NCBI RefSeq assembly: GCF_001651805.1
Contig: NZ_CP015839.1
Coordinates: 1,426,001 to 1,490,000 of the forward strand
From: Marinobacterium aestuarii
Lineage (GTDB): Bacteria; Pseudomonadota; Gammaproteobacteria; Pseudomonadales; Balneatricaceae
Reading direction: 5' to 3'
Length of the DNA: 64,000 bases
This document shows positions 18,153 through 26,845 of this stretch, piece by piece; position 1 is the first letter of the stretch, and every line of letters starts with the position of its first letter. Below the pieces are notes generated by a model. The model was not told where the DNA came from, ran no database searches, and worked only from the letters and a program-made list of their open reading frames with translations. A program made the position numbers and the translations under genes.

Positions 18153-19604
18153 GTGGAGTACCTTCCTCTTTTTTTCCGTCTAAAGGACCAGCCGGTGTTG
18201 CTGGTGGGCGGTGGGCAGATTGCCATGCGCAAGGCCAAGCTGCTGTTGCGTGCCGGTGCCCGCTTGACGGTGGTGGCGCGGGATATCTGTACGCAGCTGG
18301 CTGAAATGGTCGAGGTGCAGGGCGGTCAGCAGGTGATTGGCGAATATCATCCCGCCCTGCTTGACGGTTGCGTGCTGGTGGTCGCGGCGACCGACGATGA
18401 AGTCCTGCATGAGCGTATCCATTATGATGCCGTGCAGCGCCGCTTGCCGATTAACGTGGTGGATTGCCCGGCGCTCTGTACCTTCGTCTTTCCGGCCATT
18501 GTTGATCGTTCCCCCATCGTTATTGGCATTTCATCGGGTGGGGCTTCACCGGTGCTGGCGCGCATGTTGCGGGCCCGGCTCGAGACCCTGATTCCCAATG
18601 GCTATAGCCAGCTCGGAGCCCTGGCCGGGCGTTTTCGCGATCAGGTCAAGGCGCGCTTTGGCGGCGTCAATCAGCGCCGCAAGTTCTGGGAGTCGGTGTT
18701 GCAGGGGCAGGTGGCGGAGCAGGCTTTTGCCGGGCGTATGCAGGCGGCGGAAAAGTTGCTGCAATCCAAGCTCGATGAAGGTGATCCCGAACACCAGGTG
18801 GGCGAGGTCTATCTGGTGGGAGCAGGTCCGGGCGACCCGGAGCTGCTGACATTCAAGGCGCTGCGCCTGATGCAGCAGGCCGATGTGGTGCTCTACGATG
18901 CTCTGGTATCAGAGGCGGTGCTGGATCTGTGCCGGCGTGATGCAGACATGGTGTATGTCGGCAAGCAGCGGGACAATCACGCCGTGCCTCAGGAGGGCAT
19001 CAACGAGCTGCTGCTGAAATATGCCCTGCAGGGTAAGCGCGTATGCCGTCTTAAGGGCGGTGATCCGTTTATCTTCGGCCGTGGTGCCGAGGAGCTGCAG
19101 TCGCTCAAGCCCCACGGTATCCCGTTCCAGGTGGTACCGGGGATCACCGCCGCCAGCGCCTGTGCCACCTACGCCGGCATACCGCTCACGCACAGGGAGC
19201 ATGCGCAGTCGGTGAAATTTGTCACCGGACAGCTGAAAAATCGCACCACGGACCTCAACTTCGCAGAGCTTGTGCACCCCAATCAGACCATAGTGTTCTA
19301 CATGGGGCTGCATACGTTGCCGGAACTGGCTACCAAACTGGTGGCCCACGGCAAGCCGGGCACTACACCCGCTGCCATCATCTCAAAAGGCACGTCTGCT
19401 GATCAGAAGGTACTGACCGGCACCCTGGATACGATCGCCGAACTGCAGCGCAAGGCGCAGCTTGAGGCGCCTGCGCTGGTGATTGTGGGTGAAGTGGTGA
19501 AAATGCATGACAGCCTGTCCTGGTTCGGCGATGAGCTGGTGGAGGGGCGCAACCACACCCTGATGAAGGTACACCACGGCCCCGACGATAGCCCCCAGGG
19601 CTAA
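18153..19604 (+). CDS. cysG: Siroheme synthase (methyltransferase/dehydrogenase/ferrochelatase)
   Basis: A 483-residue trifunctional enzyme that makes siroheme, the cofactor of CysI, from uroporphyrinogen III. The N-terminal Met8p-like dehydrogenase/chelatase part has LLVGGGQIAMRKAKLLL near residue 15 and a dimerisation region to about 215. The C-terminal SAM uroporphyrinogen methyltransferase has VYLVGAGPGDPELLT and RLKGGDPFIFGRGAEE. I chose the GTG at 18153 (VEYLPLFF, matching the family N-terminus) because AGGAG lies about 9 bases upstream. A longer frame from 18108 adds unrelated residues. Its placement behind cysH supplies the cofactor for the same pathway. Confidence 0.95.
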   Translation: MEYLPLFFRLKDQPVLLVGGGQIAMRKAKLLLRAGARLTVVARDICTQLAEMVEVQGGQQVIGEYHPALLDGCVLVVAATDDEVLHERIHYDAVQRRLPINVVDCPALCTFVFPAIVDRSPIVIGISSGGASPVLARMLRARLETLIPNGYSQLGALAGRFRDQVKARFGGVNQRRKFWESVLQGQVAEQAFAGRMQAAEKLLQSKLDEGDPEHQVGEVYLVGAGPGDPELLTFKALRLMQQADVVLYDALVSEAVLDLCRRDADMVYVGKQRDNHAVPQEGINELLLKYALQGKRVCRLKGGDPFIFGRGAEELQSLKPHGIPFQVVPGITAASACATYAGIPLTHREHAQSVKFVTGQLKNRTTDLNFAELVHPNQTIVFYMGLHTLPELATKLVAHGKPGTTPAAIISKGTSADQKVLTGTLDTIAELQRKAQLEAPALVIVGEVVKMHDSLSWFGDELVEGRNHTLMKVHHGPDDSPQG

Positions 19605-19625
19605 AGCCCTGCCCGGGTAGCGCGG

Positions 19626-20603
19626 TCAGTCGCTGCTGGTCGACTGGGCCTCGGCTGCGCGCAGGCTGGTGGCGTAATACAGCAGCAGGCGCCCTGAGAC
19701 ATAGAGCACCATCAGGCTGGCGAGGCCGAGTTGCGCTGTTGCCAGCGTATCTATCTGGCCTACTACATCCGCAGGAGCCCCCAGCGTCTGCAGGACATCG
19801 GTGAGCTCCAGCATCGCCAGTGCGCTGACCACCACCGGAAACGCAAAGGCGGCGTGGGAGGCGCTGAACGGCAGTCGCATCAGCTGAAAAAATGCCATGT
19901 ATATGATCAGTGTCATCAGTTGGGCCACCGTGCCCAGCACGGCAATCAGCAGAATGGACGGTTCATCGATAATGCTGATATAGCCTGCCAGGCAGAGATT
20001 GGCAGGCGCCGCCAGTATGGCCAGGATGGGGCGGGCCGCCCGCGGCAGGCGCTTGGCGAAAATAAGCCGGTACAGCATGAGCGGCAGCAGCAGACTGTAA
20101 CTGATCAGCCCAAACCACATCAGATTGCGGGCCAGTTCGACGGCTTCAGGCGGGCAGGTCAGGGCCGCGCTGACGATGCCCACGGGCGGCACAAACCAGC
20201 TCGGCGCCATATGGTGCAGTTCGAACTTTCGAATGCGGTGCAGCGCGAACAGCAGCAGAAATGTCAGGTGCAATGCCACGGCCAGCAGCCAGATGCCACC
20301 GGCAAAGGTCGGCACAAGTGGGTGCAGTGCATCGCTGATGACCATGGTGGCCATGCTGAAGGTGGGTACTACGCCACCCACAACCGGGTGGGCCAGGTCG
20401 CGCCACAGCAGCAGTGGGTTGAGCACAAACTTGCACAGAACCGCCAGCAACAGGACGCTCGCAAGCAGGGCGCCGGTCAATTGAGCCTGCCCCTGGTGCG
20501 GGCTGTACAGTTCCCAGCAGGCGCCGAGTGCGGCAATACCCAGGGCAAGCCCGGCCAGGGGAGTCGGTACCTGGCGAGTGGCGAGTTTGAAGGCGTGAAA
20601 CAT
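19626..20603 (-). CDS. TDT/SLAC1-family transporter (TehA-like)
   Basis: A 325-residue protein with about ten hydrophobic segments and the general look of the tellurite-resistance/dicarboxylate (TDT) family, which includes E. coli TehA and the plant anion channel SLAC1. HPVVGGVVPTFSMATMVISD near residue 72 and APSWFVPPVGIVSAAL near 135 resemble the family's helix-breaking segments. The substrate cannot be assigned; family members carry anions or C4-dicarboxylates, and some export sulfite. It converges with cysG, with 21 bases between the stops. Confidence 0.8.
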   Translation of the reverse strand: MFHAFKLATRQVPTPLAGLALGIAALGACWELYSPHQGQAQLTGALLASVLLLAVLCKFVLNPLLLWRDLAHPVVGGVVPTFSMATMVISDALHPLVPTFAGGIWLLAVALHLTFLLLFALHRIRKFELHHMAPSWFVPPVGIVSAALTCPPEAVELARNLMWFGLISYSLLLPLMLYRLIFAKRLPRAARPILAILAAPANLCLAGYISIIDEPSILLIAVLGTVAQLMTLIIYMAFFQLMRLPFSASHAAFAFPVVVSALAMLELTDVLQTLGAPADVVGQIDTLATAQLGLASLMVLYVSGRLLLYYATSLRAAEAQSTSSD

Positions 20604-20924
20604 GGATCGGATCTCAAGAACGCGGGCAAAAAGAGCAATACATGCTAATGATTTGCTGCTTTAAATAACATCTAGACGTATTGTACGGGTTGTTAAGCAG
20701 AATTGAATGCTTGGGCGGTAACCATTAGGCAATAGTGGGTGTCTCCCTGGCGTTTTGTGATGCCAGGCCAGAGGCGCGTGCGGGGAAGGGAAGCCTTGTC
20801 GGGGGACGAGCTGTAGCGCAATTGTACCCGCAGGCTGTTAAGCTGAAACTAGGGGTTTCCCGTGCATAAACGCAGGGTACCAAAAAGGTGTAAAATGCCG
20901 CTGTCAAGGATCACATAGCAAAGA
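20604..20924. other. Divergent intergenic region
   Basis: About 320 bases between the TDT transporter and the HTH-receiver gene. TAAAAT at about 20891-20896 is a plausible -10 for the downstream gene, without a clear -35. Nothing else was recognised. Confidence 0.35.
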
Positions 20925-21551
20925 ATGCCCATGAAATTCAAACCGGATGATATTTGTACCAGTCGCAAGGCGGCTGAAATGCTGGGCGTGTCTGCGCGCA
21001 CGGTGCAGTTGTGGGCGGATGCCGAAGTTATCGAGAGCTGGAAAACACCGGGCGGGCATCGTCGCTTCAGTCTGCTGCAGGTGGAAAAGCTGGTGCGCGA
21101 GCTGCAGGACGGCAAGGGACCGGTGTTGTCTGATGCGCAGAATGAGGCGGATGCCTCTCGCAATGCGCCGGTGCGGGTGCTGGTCATCGATGATGAAAAG
21201 GTGCTGTTGCGACTCTATGAGCTGACGCTGAAAAGCTGGCAGCTACCGCTGGAGCTGCATCTGTCGGACAATGGCTACAGTGGATTGCTGAGTGTGGGTC
21301 AGGTGGAACCGCAACTGCTGGTGCTCGATTTGAACCTGCCAAATATTGATGGCTTCAGCATTATTGCGGCGCTCAAGCACAGTGGGTTGCTGGAGCGCAT
21401 GGAACTGATGGTGATTTCAGCACTGGAAGCCGATGAGGTGCTGACGCGTATGCCGGTCGGAGTCGAGTGCCAGGTGCTGCCAAAGCCGATTCCGTTTAAT
21501 GAAATAAAGCTGCGTGTTGAGCAGATTCTCGAGCGCCAGCGCAACCGTTAA
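20925..21551 (+). CDS. MerR/excisionase-type HTH fused to a response-regulator receiver
   Basis: A 208-residue protein with a MerR/excisionase-like winged helix at residues 8-62 (TSRKAAEMLGVSARTVQLWA, then TPGGHRRFS, the wing). A linker is followed by a CheY-like receiver from about residue 83: acidic VIDDEKV, phosphoacceptor Asp in LLVLDLNLPN and conserved lysine in LPKP. The order DNA-binding-then-receiver is the reverse of ordinary response regulators. No canonical kinase is adjacent, but the next gene may encode a degenerate kinase-like partner. ATG at 20925 or 20931 are both possible, and neither has a strong ribosome site. Target genes are unknown. Confidence 0.85.
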   Translation: MPMKFKPDDICTSRKAAEMLGVSARTVQLWADAEVIESWKTPGGHRRFSLLQVEKLVRELQDGKGPVLSDAQNEADASRNAPVRVLVIDDEKVLLRLYELTLKSWQLPLELHLSDNGYSGLLSVGQVEPQLLVLDLNLPNIDGFSIIAALKHSGLLERMELMVISALEADEVLTRMPVGVECQVLPKPIPFNEIKLRVEQILERQRNR

Positions 21552-21556
21552 TCGCC

Positions 21557-21590
21557 GGCTCAATCGTCTGATTGAGCCACTTGTTTTCTT
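21557..21590 (+). terminator. Terminator after the HTH-receiver gene
   Basis: A perfect 9-bp stem, GGCTCAATC (21557-21565) with GATTGAGCC (21570-21578), with a GTCT loop, followed by a T-rich stretch (ACTTGTTTTCTT). Confidence 0.75.
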
Positions 21591-21814
21591 ACTGCCTGAT
21601 TGCGCTGCGTTCTAACACAGCTGCGTTGGATCCTGTGATGCTTGTTCTTTCTGTTCTGGTCCCGTGTGCCCCGTTTTTTGTGTAAGTGTAAAACCGGCCT
21701 ACAGCTATGCCCTGCTTTTGTGAGGGGCTTTGTGTATGCGGCCAGGTTATTGAACGATAAATTCGGAAAATGTAGTAATATACACGCATTCTGATTTTTC
21801 CGGATTTGTGTGTC

Positions 21815-22681
21815 ATGCGATTGACGTTCTTCCAGCGCCTGCTCGATCAGCTCCACGGCAGAGTCGCCCTTATTAATCACACCGGCAGCCTGTTGCTGGT
21901 GAGCACACTGGCCGAGCGTCAGTTTGCTCTGGTGCCTGGCATGCAGGTCGAGGTACTGCACCGCGAGGGTGATCATGTCCTGATACGCCAGCCGGTAACC
22001 CAGCAACTCCATTCTGCTCTGGCCATTCGCTGGCTCAAGTTTGAGTTCCTGCTGTTTCAGCACCAGCCCGATGCGGTCGTGGACATGCAGGCGACACGGG
22101 TGCCCGAACCCCAGCGCGGGTTGGTCGAGTTCTGTTCCAGTCCGGCTGTGCAGGCTTCTCTTGAGCCACAGCAGCTAAAACAGTTACAGCAGTTGCTGCA
22201 ACTGGAGGCCCAGCCTGACGCGCCTAAGGTGCTGTTGGCGGCGGATCTCAGGGGCGGGGCGGTGGATCCGCTGATGCTTATTGAGCGGGCGTTCGGCCCG
22301 GCACTGGAAGGCGTTGACGAGTTTTTCCTGCAGGCACCCAGCGCACTTGGAACCCTCTACGGCGAGACTGAACTGTTGGCGTCGGCCTTGCGTTCACTGG
22401 TGGTGGAGCTGGTCAGTCAGCATCGCAGCAGTCGCTTGCTGGTGCGTTTGCATCAGAGCGAAAGCGAGCTGCTGATTACCGTGCAGGATATTGGCGATCT
22501 GCAGTTGCCACGCATGACCAGGCTAAGCACCGATGATGTCTGGAGTGAGCCTGTTATGCGCAGTCCCGATGCCTGTGCCGTGATTGAGCGTCATGGTGGT
22601 CACCTGCGCATGCGCGGGGATATGGCCCAGGGACGTGTCACCTTCAGTTTGCCCATAGCGGTGAAAAACGTCTTTAACTGA
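21815..22681 (+). CDS. Unrecognised protein with a possible degenerate histidine-kinase-like ATPase fold
   Basis: A 288-residue soluble protein not recognised from its sequence. The N-terminal 90 residues (GRVALINHTGSLLLVST, RQPVTQQLHSALAIRW) look beta-rich. The C-terminal third contains ETELLASALRSLVVELVSQH, LLVRLHQSESELLITVQDIGDL, then VIERHGGHLRMRG and GRVTFSLPI. That order resembles a HATPase_c domain (helix with N-box position, a DxGxG-like DIGDL, and the final GG...F..LP strand), but the N-box Asn and most glycines are missing. It follows the HTH-receiver gene on the same strand after a terminator. ATG at 21815 is preferred to a TTG 9 bases upstream. Confidence 0.6.
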   Translation: MRLTFFQRLLDQLHGRVALINHTGSLLLVSTLAERQFALVPGMQVEVLHREGDHVLIRQPVTQQLHSALAIRWLKFEFLLFQHQPDAVVDMQATRVPEPQRGLVEFCSSPAVQASLEPQQLKQLQQLLQLEAQPDAPKVLLAADLRGGAVDPLMLIERAFGPALEGVDEFFLQAPSALGTLYGETELLASALRSLVVELVSQHRSSRLLVRLHQSESELLITVQDIGDLQLPRMTRLSTDDVWSEPVMRSPDACAVIERHGGHLRMRGDMAQGRVTFSLPIAVKNVFN

Positions 22682-22749
22682 TTCTTTTGGGTGGACTCTA
22701 TCCGGCAATGCGGCCTCTGGGCGCTGGGCTGGATATGTGCAGCCTTATG

Positions 22750-23823
22750 TCAGGCCTCTGCGGTCAGGCGGGCATCAGCCAGCTGGGAGAAGCATACGGC
22801 GCAGTTGCGCCCCTGGCGTTTGGCTTGATAGAGCGCAAGGTCGGCATGCAGAATCCAGTCGGAGTAGCTCTCGGCAGAGGCTTTCGTATCGAGTTCGGCA
22901 ATGCCTAAGCTAATGGTTGCGGGGCTTTGGGAATGAAGGTAGGTGAAAACATGCTGGCGTGCTTTCTCGGCCCGCGCCAGAGCCTCGGCGGCGCCGCAGT
23001 TCGGTAACAGTATGCCGAATTCATCACCGCCATAGCGGCCCAGGCAAGCGTCGTGCGCAAAGCACTCCTCCAGCAGACGGGCGACCTGACGAATCACATC
23101 ATCCCCGGCACCGTGGCCAAAGTGGTCGTTTACCTGCTTGAAATAATCAATATCCAGCATAATCAGGCTGTATGCATGCTGCTCGCTATGAGCCTGGGCA
23201 AAGGCGTCGGCGACGCGCTGCTCCCAGTGCTGACGATTATTCAGTCCTGACAAGCCGTCAGTGCGGCTGACAATTTCCAGCTGCTTGCGCTGTTCATTGG
23301 CGGCAAGGGCGAAGCTGTAGGCGCTGTAGCCGATGAGCAGCGGATAGAACAGCAGTATCGGCACGCTGGCCAGCAGGGTGAACAGTGAAGGTTGCAGTTG
23401 CAGCGGTATGTCACTCAGTAACCAGGTGACAGCGGCGGTCAGGGTAAAAACCAGGATGCCTTTCAGGCAGCGTTTTTTGCCACCCAGGGACAGCAGCACC
23501 ATGCCCAGCATGGCAAAGCCCATGGTGGCCGGCAGCAGATTGAAGCCCATCATGGCGGTCCAGAAGCCGCATTGGGCGGCATCAAAATGCTGGTTTTGCT
23601 TTTCAGCGGCGTAGGGATTGCTGCTGCGACAGGCTCGCCAGTACGCCAGCAGGGGCCAGAGAAGGCCGCTGAAGGCAATCATTAACCAGCTGCCGGGGCC
23701 GACATTCTGCTCATACAGCACCGAGGCGACGCTGATGGCGCCCAGCATAAATCCAGTGCTGCGCCCAGGGTAGATGCGTTTGACGAGTTGCAGGCCACGT
23801 GTGTGCTGGGTCGCGTCCATCAT
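22750..23823 (-). CDS. Diguanylate cyclase with MASE2 membrane sensor
   Basis: A 357-residue protein with a MASE2-type N-terminal region (residues about 12-180, several membrane helices, RIYPGRSTGFMLG entry motif) and a C-terminal GGDEF domain (LSGLNNRQHW, MLDIDYFKQVNDHFGH, RYGGDEFGILL). The GGDEF active-site loop is intact, so it should make cyclic-di-GMP. The RxxD inhibitory site normally just upstream is absent (HDAC at that place), so product inhibition through the I-site is unlikely. The arrangement matches DgcC/AdrA of E. coli. It is transcribed convergently with the gene before it. Confidence 0.92.
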   Translation of the reverse strand: MMDATQHTRGLQLVKRIYPGRSTGFMLGAISVASVLYEQNVGPGSWLMIAFSGLLWPLLAYWRACRSSNPYAAEKQNQHFDAAQCGFWTAMMGFNLLPATMGFAMLGMVLLSLGGKKRCLKGILVFTLTAAVTWLLSDIPLQLQPSLFTLLASVPILLFYPLLIGYSAYSFALAANEQRKQLEIVSRTDGLSGLNNRQHWEQRVADAFAQAHSEQHAYSLIMLDIDYFKQVNDHFGHGAGDDVIRQVARLLEECFAHDACLGRYGGDEFGILLPNCGAAEALARAEKARQHVFTYLHSQSPATISLGIAELDTKASAESYSDWILHADLALYQAKRQGRNCAVCFSQLADARLTAEA

Positions 23824-23925
23824 CCTTAATGCTGTCCTGTCGGCGCTATATTGAAAGTCCGCTCAGCAGTATAACCCTATTTATCGGCGTGCAGGTGCGC
23901 CGAGGTTCCGCATTGCGCTGTAATT

Positions 23926-24744
23926 CTATCCATTGCGGTAGGCGCTGTTTTTCTCCTGTCGGTACAGCAGAACTCCGGCGATGACCACGGCAATGCTGAC
24001 GATGACCACAATCAGGGTTGCCAGTGCATTGATCTGCGGGCTGACGCCAAGGCGCACACTTGAATAGACCACCATGGGCAGGGTCGTGGCGCCAGGGCCG
24101 GATACGAAACTGGCAATCACCAGATCGTCCATCGACAGTGTAAAAGCCAGCAGCCAGCCGGCCACCAGGGCCGGTGCGATAATCGGCAGGGTGATGGCGA
24201 AAAACACCTTCAGCGGCCGGGCGCCGAGGTCCAGCGCCGCTTCCTCCAGCGACATGTCCATATGCGCCAGGCGGCTGCGTACTACCACGGTAACGTAGGC
24301 CATTGAAAAGGTAATGTGGGCCAGGGTGATGGTGGTCTGGCCGCGGCCGGCGGGCCAGCCGATCAGGGTTTGCATGGAGACAAACAGCAGTAGCAGCGAG
24401 AGCCCGATAATGACGTCCGGCAGTACCATGGGGGCCGTCACCATGATTTCCAGACTGGTACGGCCGCGAAAGCGCCGGTAGCGCACCAGTGCCATTGCCG
24501 CCAGGGTACCCAGTACCACGGCGGCGCTGGCGTTGATGGCGGCGATCTTGATGCTGAGCCAGGCGGCGCCGAGTATCTGCTCGTTATGCAGCAGTTCGCC
24601 GTACCATTTTGTGCTGAAGCCGCCCCACACAGTTACCAGCCGGCTTTCATTAAACGAATACACCATCAGGCTGAGAATAGGCCCGTAGAGGAAGGCGTAG
24701 CCAAACAGCAGTACCGTCATTAGCAGCGGTGCACGGCGAAACAT
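23926..24744 (-). CDS. potI: Polyamine ABC transporter permease PotI
   Basis: A 272-residue inner-membrane permease with six hydrophobic segments and the EAA loop EEAALDLGARPLKVFFAITLP near residue 167, which contacts the ATPase. It is the second permease of a putrescine-type importer. Its ATG overlaps the potH stop (TAATG). It is the last gene of potFGHI. Confidence 0.92.
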   Translation of the reverse strand: MFRRAPLLMTVLLFGYAFLYGPILSLMVYSFNESRLVTVWGGFSTKWYGELLHNEQILGAAWLSIKIAAINASAAVVLGTLAAMALVRYRRFRGRTSLEIMVTAPMVLPDVIIGLSLLLLFVSMQTLIGWPAGRGQTTITLAHITFSMAYVTVVVRSRLAHMDMSLEEAALDLGARPLKVFFAITLPIIAPALVAGWLLAFTLSMDDLVIASFVSGPGATTLPMVVYSSVRLGVSPQINALATLIVVIVSIAVVIAGVLLYRQEKNSAYRNG

Positions 24745-25646
24745 TACTGAGCCCCCAGATCACGCTGCTCATAATGGCGCAGCAGCATAAATGGAATTAT
24801 GAGTACTACCAGCAGTACCGCGGCCAGTGCCGAGGCCAGTGGCCAGTCCTTGTTGCTGAAAAACTCGGTCCACATCAGCTTGCCGAGCATCAGGGTGTCG
24901 GGGCCGCCGAGCAGGTCCGGAATAACGAATTCACCCATCACGGGGATAAACACCAGCATGGCGCCGGCCAGCACACCGGGCATGGACAGCGGCAGGGTGA
25001 TGCGCAGGAACTGTTTCCAGGGCCGGCAACCCAGGTCCGCCGCCGCTTCGAGCAGGGTCAGATCCAGCCGAACCAGGGTGGCGTAGAGCGGTAGCACCAT
25101 GAAGGGCAGGTAGCTGTAAACGATGCCGATATAGACAGCGAACGGCGTGTGCAGCATTTCCAGCGGAGTGTCTATGATGCCCAGCCCCATCAGCAGTTGA
25201 TTGATCAGGCCGTTGTTTTTCAGAATGCCGATCCAGGCGTAGACCCGGATCAGGAAAGACGTCCAGAACGGCAGTATGATCAGCATCATCAGTGGCAGGC
25301 GCCAGTGGCGTGGCGCCCGGGCGATGGCATAGGCCATGGGGTAGCCCAGCAGCAGCGTCAGCAGGGTCGAGAGGCCGGCGATCTGCAGCGAGCTGAGCAG
25401 GGCCTTGAAATACAGGCTGTCTTCCAGCAGCAGCTGATAGTTGCCCAGGTTAATGGCGAGCACCAGTACGCCGTCCCTGAACTCGCGTAGCAGGTCGAGA
25501 TAGGGCGGCTGCGCCAGCACGGACTCGGACAGGCTGAGCTTGAGTACGAACAGGAAGGGCAGCGCAAAGAACAGAGCGAGCCAGAGCGAGGGCAGGCCGA
25601 TGATCAGGCGCCGGCCTGTGAGCGCACGCGCTGCACCGGTACTCAT
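24744..25646 (-). CDS. potH: Polyamine ABC transporter permease PotH
   Basis: A 300-residue permease, partner of PotI. It has an N-terminal membrane helix (about 15-37), a long periplasmic loop and five further helices. The EAA motif is LLEAAADLGCRPWKQFLRITLP near residue 197. Its ATG overlaps the potG stop by four bases (ATGA), so the genes are translationally coupled. Confidence 0.92.
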   Translation of the reverse strand: MSTGAARALTGRRLIIGLPSLWLALFFALPFLFVLKLSLSESVLAQPPYLDLLREFRDGVLVLAINLGNYQLLLEDSLYFKALLSSLQIAGLSTLLTLLLGYPMAYAIARAPRHWRLPLMMLIILPFWTSFLIRVYAWIGILKNNGLINQLLMGLGIIDTPLEMLHTPFAVYIGIVYSYLPFMVLPLYATLVRLDLTLLEAAADLGCRPWKQFLRITLPLSMPGVLAGAMLVFIPVMGEFVIPDLLGGPDTLMLGKLMWTEFFSNKDWPLASALAAVLLVVLIIPFMLLRHYEQRDLGAQ

Positions 25647-26779
25647 TCGGTCAGTACCGAGCAGCTGTCGGGCTGCCAGCCGAGCACGACGTCCTGCTCC
25701 CAGCTCAGGGGCTGCTCGGCCAGTGCCTGCACATTGGACTGGGTAAACTGCACCCGTTTGCCACTGGAAAGCTCTGCGTGGTAGATCGACACGCCCCCCA
25801 GGTAAGCGATTTCCTTGATGCGTCCTCGTATCTGGTTGGGGCTCTGTTCGCCGGGGGCCAGCAAGCGCACCTTTTCCGGCCGTACGGCCAGTGTCAGCGC
25901 CATGCCGGGCAGCATTTTTTCGCTGCTGCGCACCTGTAGTTCGGCGCCGGCCTGGTCGCAGGCCAGGCGGACTTCATCGCCGCTTTGCTGCAGTACGCGG
26001 GCCTGGAACAGGTTAATAGAGCCGATAAAGGAGGCGGCATAACGGGTGGCGGGGAACTCGTACAGACGCCTGGGCGCGTCCAACTGCTCGATCTGGCCGT
26101 CACGCATCAGGGCGATGCGGGATGACATGGTCATGGCCTCTTCCTGATCATGGGTGACGACGATAAAGGTGGTGCCCAGGCGCTCCTGAATGTTGACCAG
26201 CTCGAACTGGGTTTTCTCGCGCAGCTTTTTGTCCAGCGCGCCCAGGGGTTCGTCCAGCAACAGAATACGCGGGTGCCGTGCCAGGGCGCGGGCCAGGGCG
26301 ACACGCTGGCGCTGCCCGCCAGAGAGCTGGTGCGGCTTGCGCTTTGCCAGCGGGCTGATCTGCACCAGCTCCATCATTTGCGTCACGCGCAGATTGCGTG
26401 CGCCGCGGGCCATGGGCGTCTGCTTCAGCCCAAAGGCAATGTTGTCCGCCACGCTCATGTGGGGGAACAGGGCATAGGACTGGAACATCATGTTGACCGG
26501 CCGCTCATAGGGCGGCACCCGGGTCATGTCCTGGCCATCGATCAGCACGCGGCCGCGATCCGGCGTTTCAAAGCCCGCGAGCATGCGCAGCAGGGTGGTT
26601 TTGCCGCAGCCGGAGGGACCCAGCAGCGAAAAGAACTCACCCTGCTGAATGTCCAGGCTGACATTGTTCACCGCGTAGCTGTTGCCGAAGGATTTGCTGA
26701 TGCCCTCCAGCCGCACAGAGGCTGTCGTGGAGGCGGTATCTGCAGCGTCGGGTGCCGGTGAGATCGGGGTTTGTGTCAT
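25643..26779 (-). CDS. potG: Polyamine ABC transporter ATPase PotG
   Basis: A 378-residue ABC ATPase. Motifs are Walker [10 protein letters not shown], signature [15 protein letters not shown], Walker [13 protein letters not shown] and the H-loop VTHDQEEA. The C-terminal 120 residues form the TOBE regulatory domain usual for PotA/PotG. A hairpin lies between this gene and the upstream potF, so it may be made in smaller amounts than the binding protein. Confidence 0.94.
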   Translation of the reverse strand: MTQTPISPAPDAADTASTTASVRLEGISKSFGNSYAVNNVSLDIQQGEFFSLLGPSGCGKTTLLRMLAGFETPDRGRVLIDGQDMTRVPPYERPVNMMFQSYALFPHMSVADNIAFGLKQTPMARGARNLRVTQMMELVQISPLAKRKPHQLSGGQRQRVALARALARHPRILLLDEPLGALDKKLREKTQFELVNIQERLGTTFIVVTHDQEEAMTMSSRIALMRDGQIEQLDAPRRLYEFPATRYAASFIGSINLFQARVLQQSGDEVRLACDQAGAELQVRSSEKMLPGMALTLAVRPEKVRLLAPGEQSPNQIRGRIKEIAYLGGVSIYHAELSSGKRVQFTQSNVQALAEQPLSWEQDVVLGWQPDSCSVLTE

Positions 26780-26805
26780 TGCTGCTACCGGGTTCCTGAA
26801 TCAGA

Positions 26806-26825
26806 AATGCCCCCGAGGGGGCATT
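26806..26825. terminator. Hairpin between potF and potG
   Basis: A perfect 20-base palindrome (AATGCCCC, CGAG loop, GGGGCATT) between the two genes. On the minus strand it is followed by TTCTGATTC, a weak T tract, so it could be a leaky terminator or an mRNA-stabilising end that lets potF be expressed above the membrane genes. Confidence 0.6.
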
Positions 26826-26845
26826 GTTGAGGCTGGGGACTGGCC

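Noticed and set aside
21815-22681. Bona fide histidine kinase
   Set aside because: No phosphoacceptor histidine motif and the ATP-binding N and G boxes are not intact.
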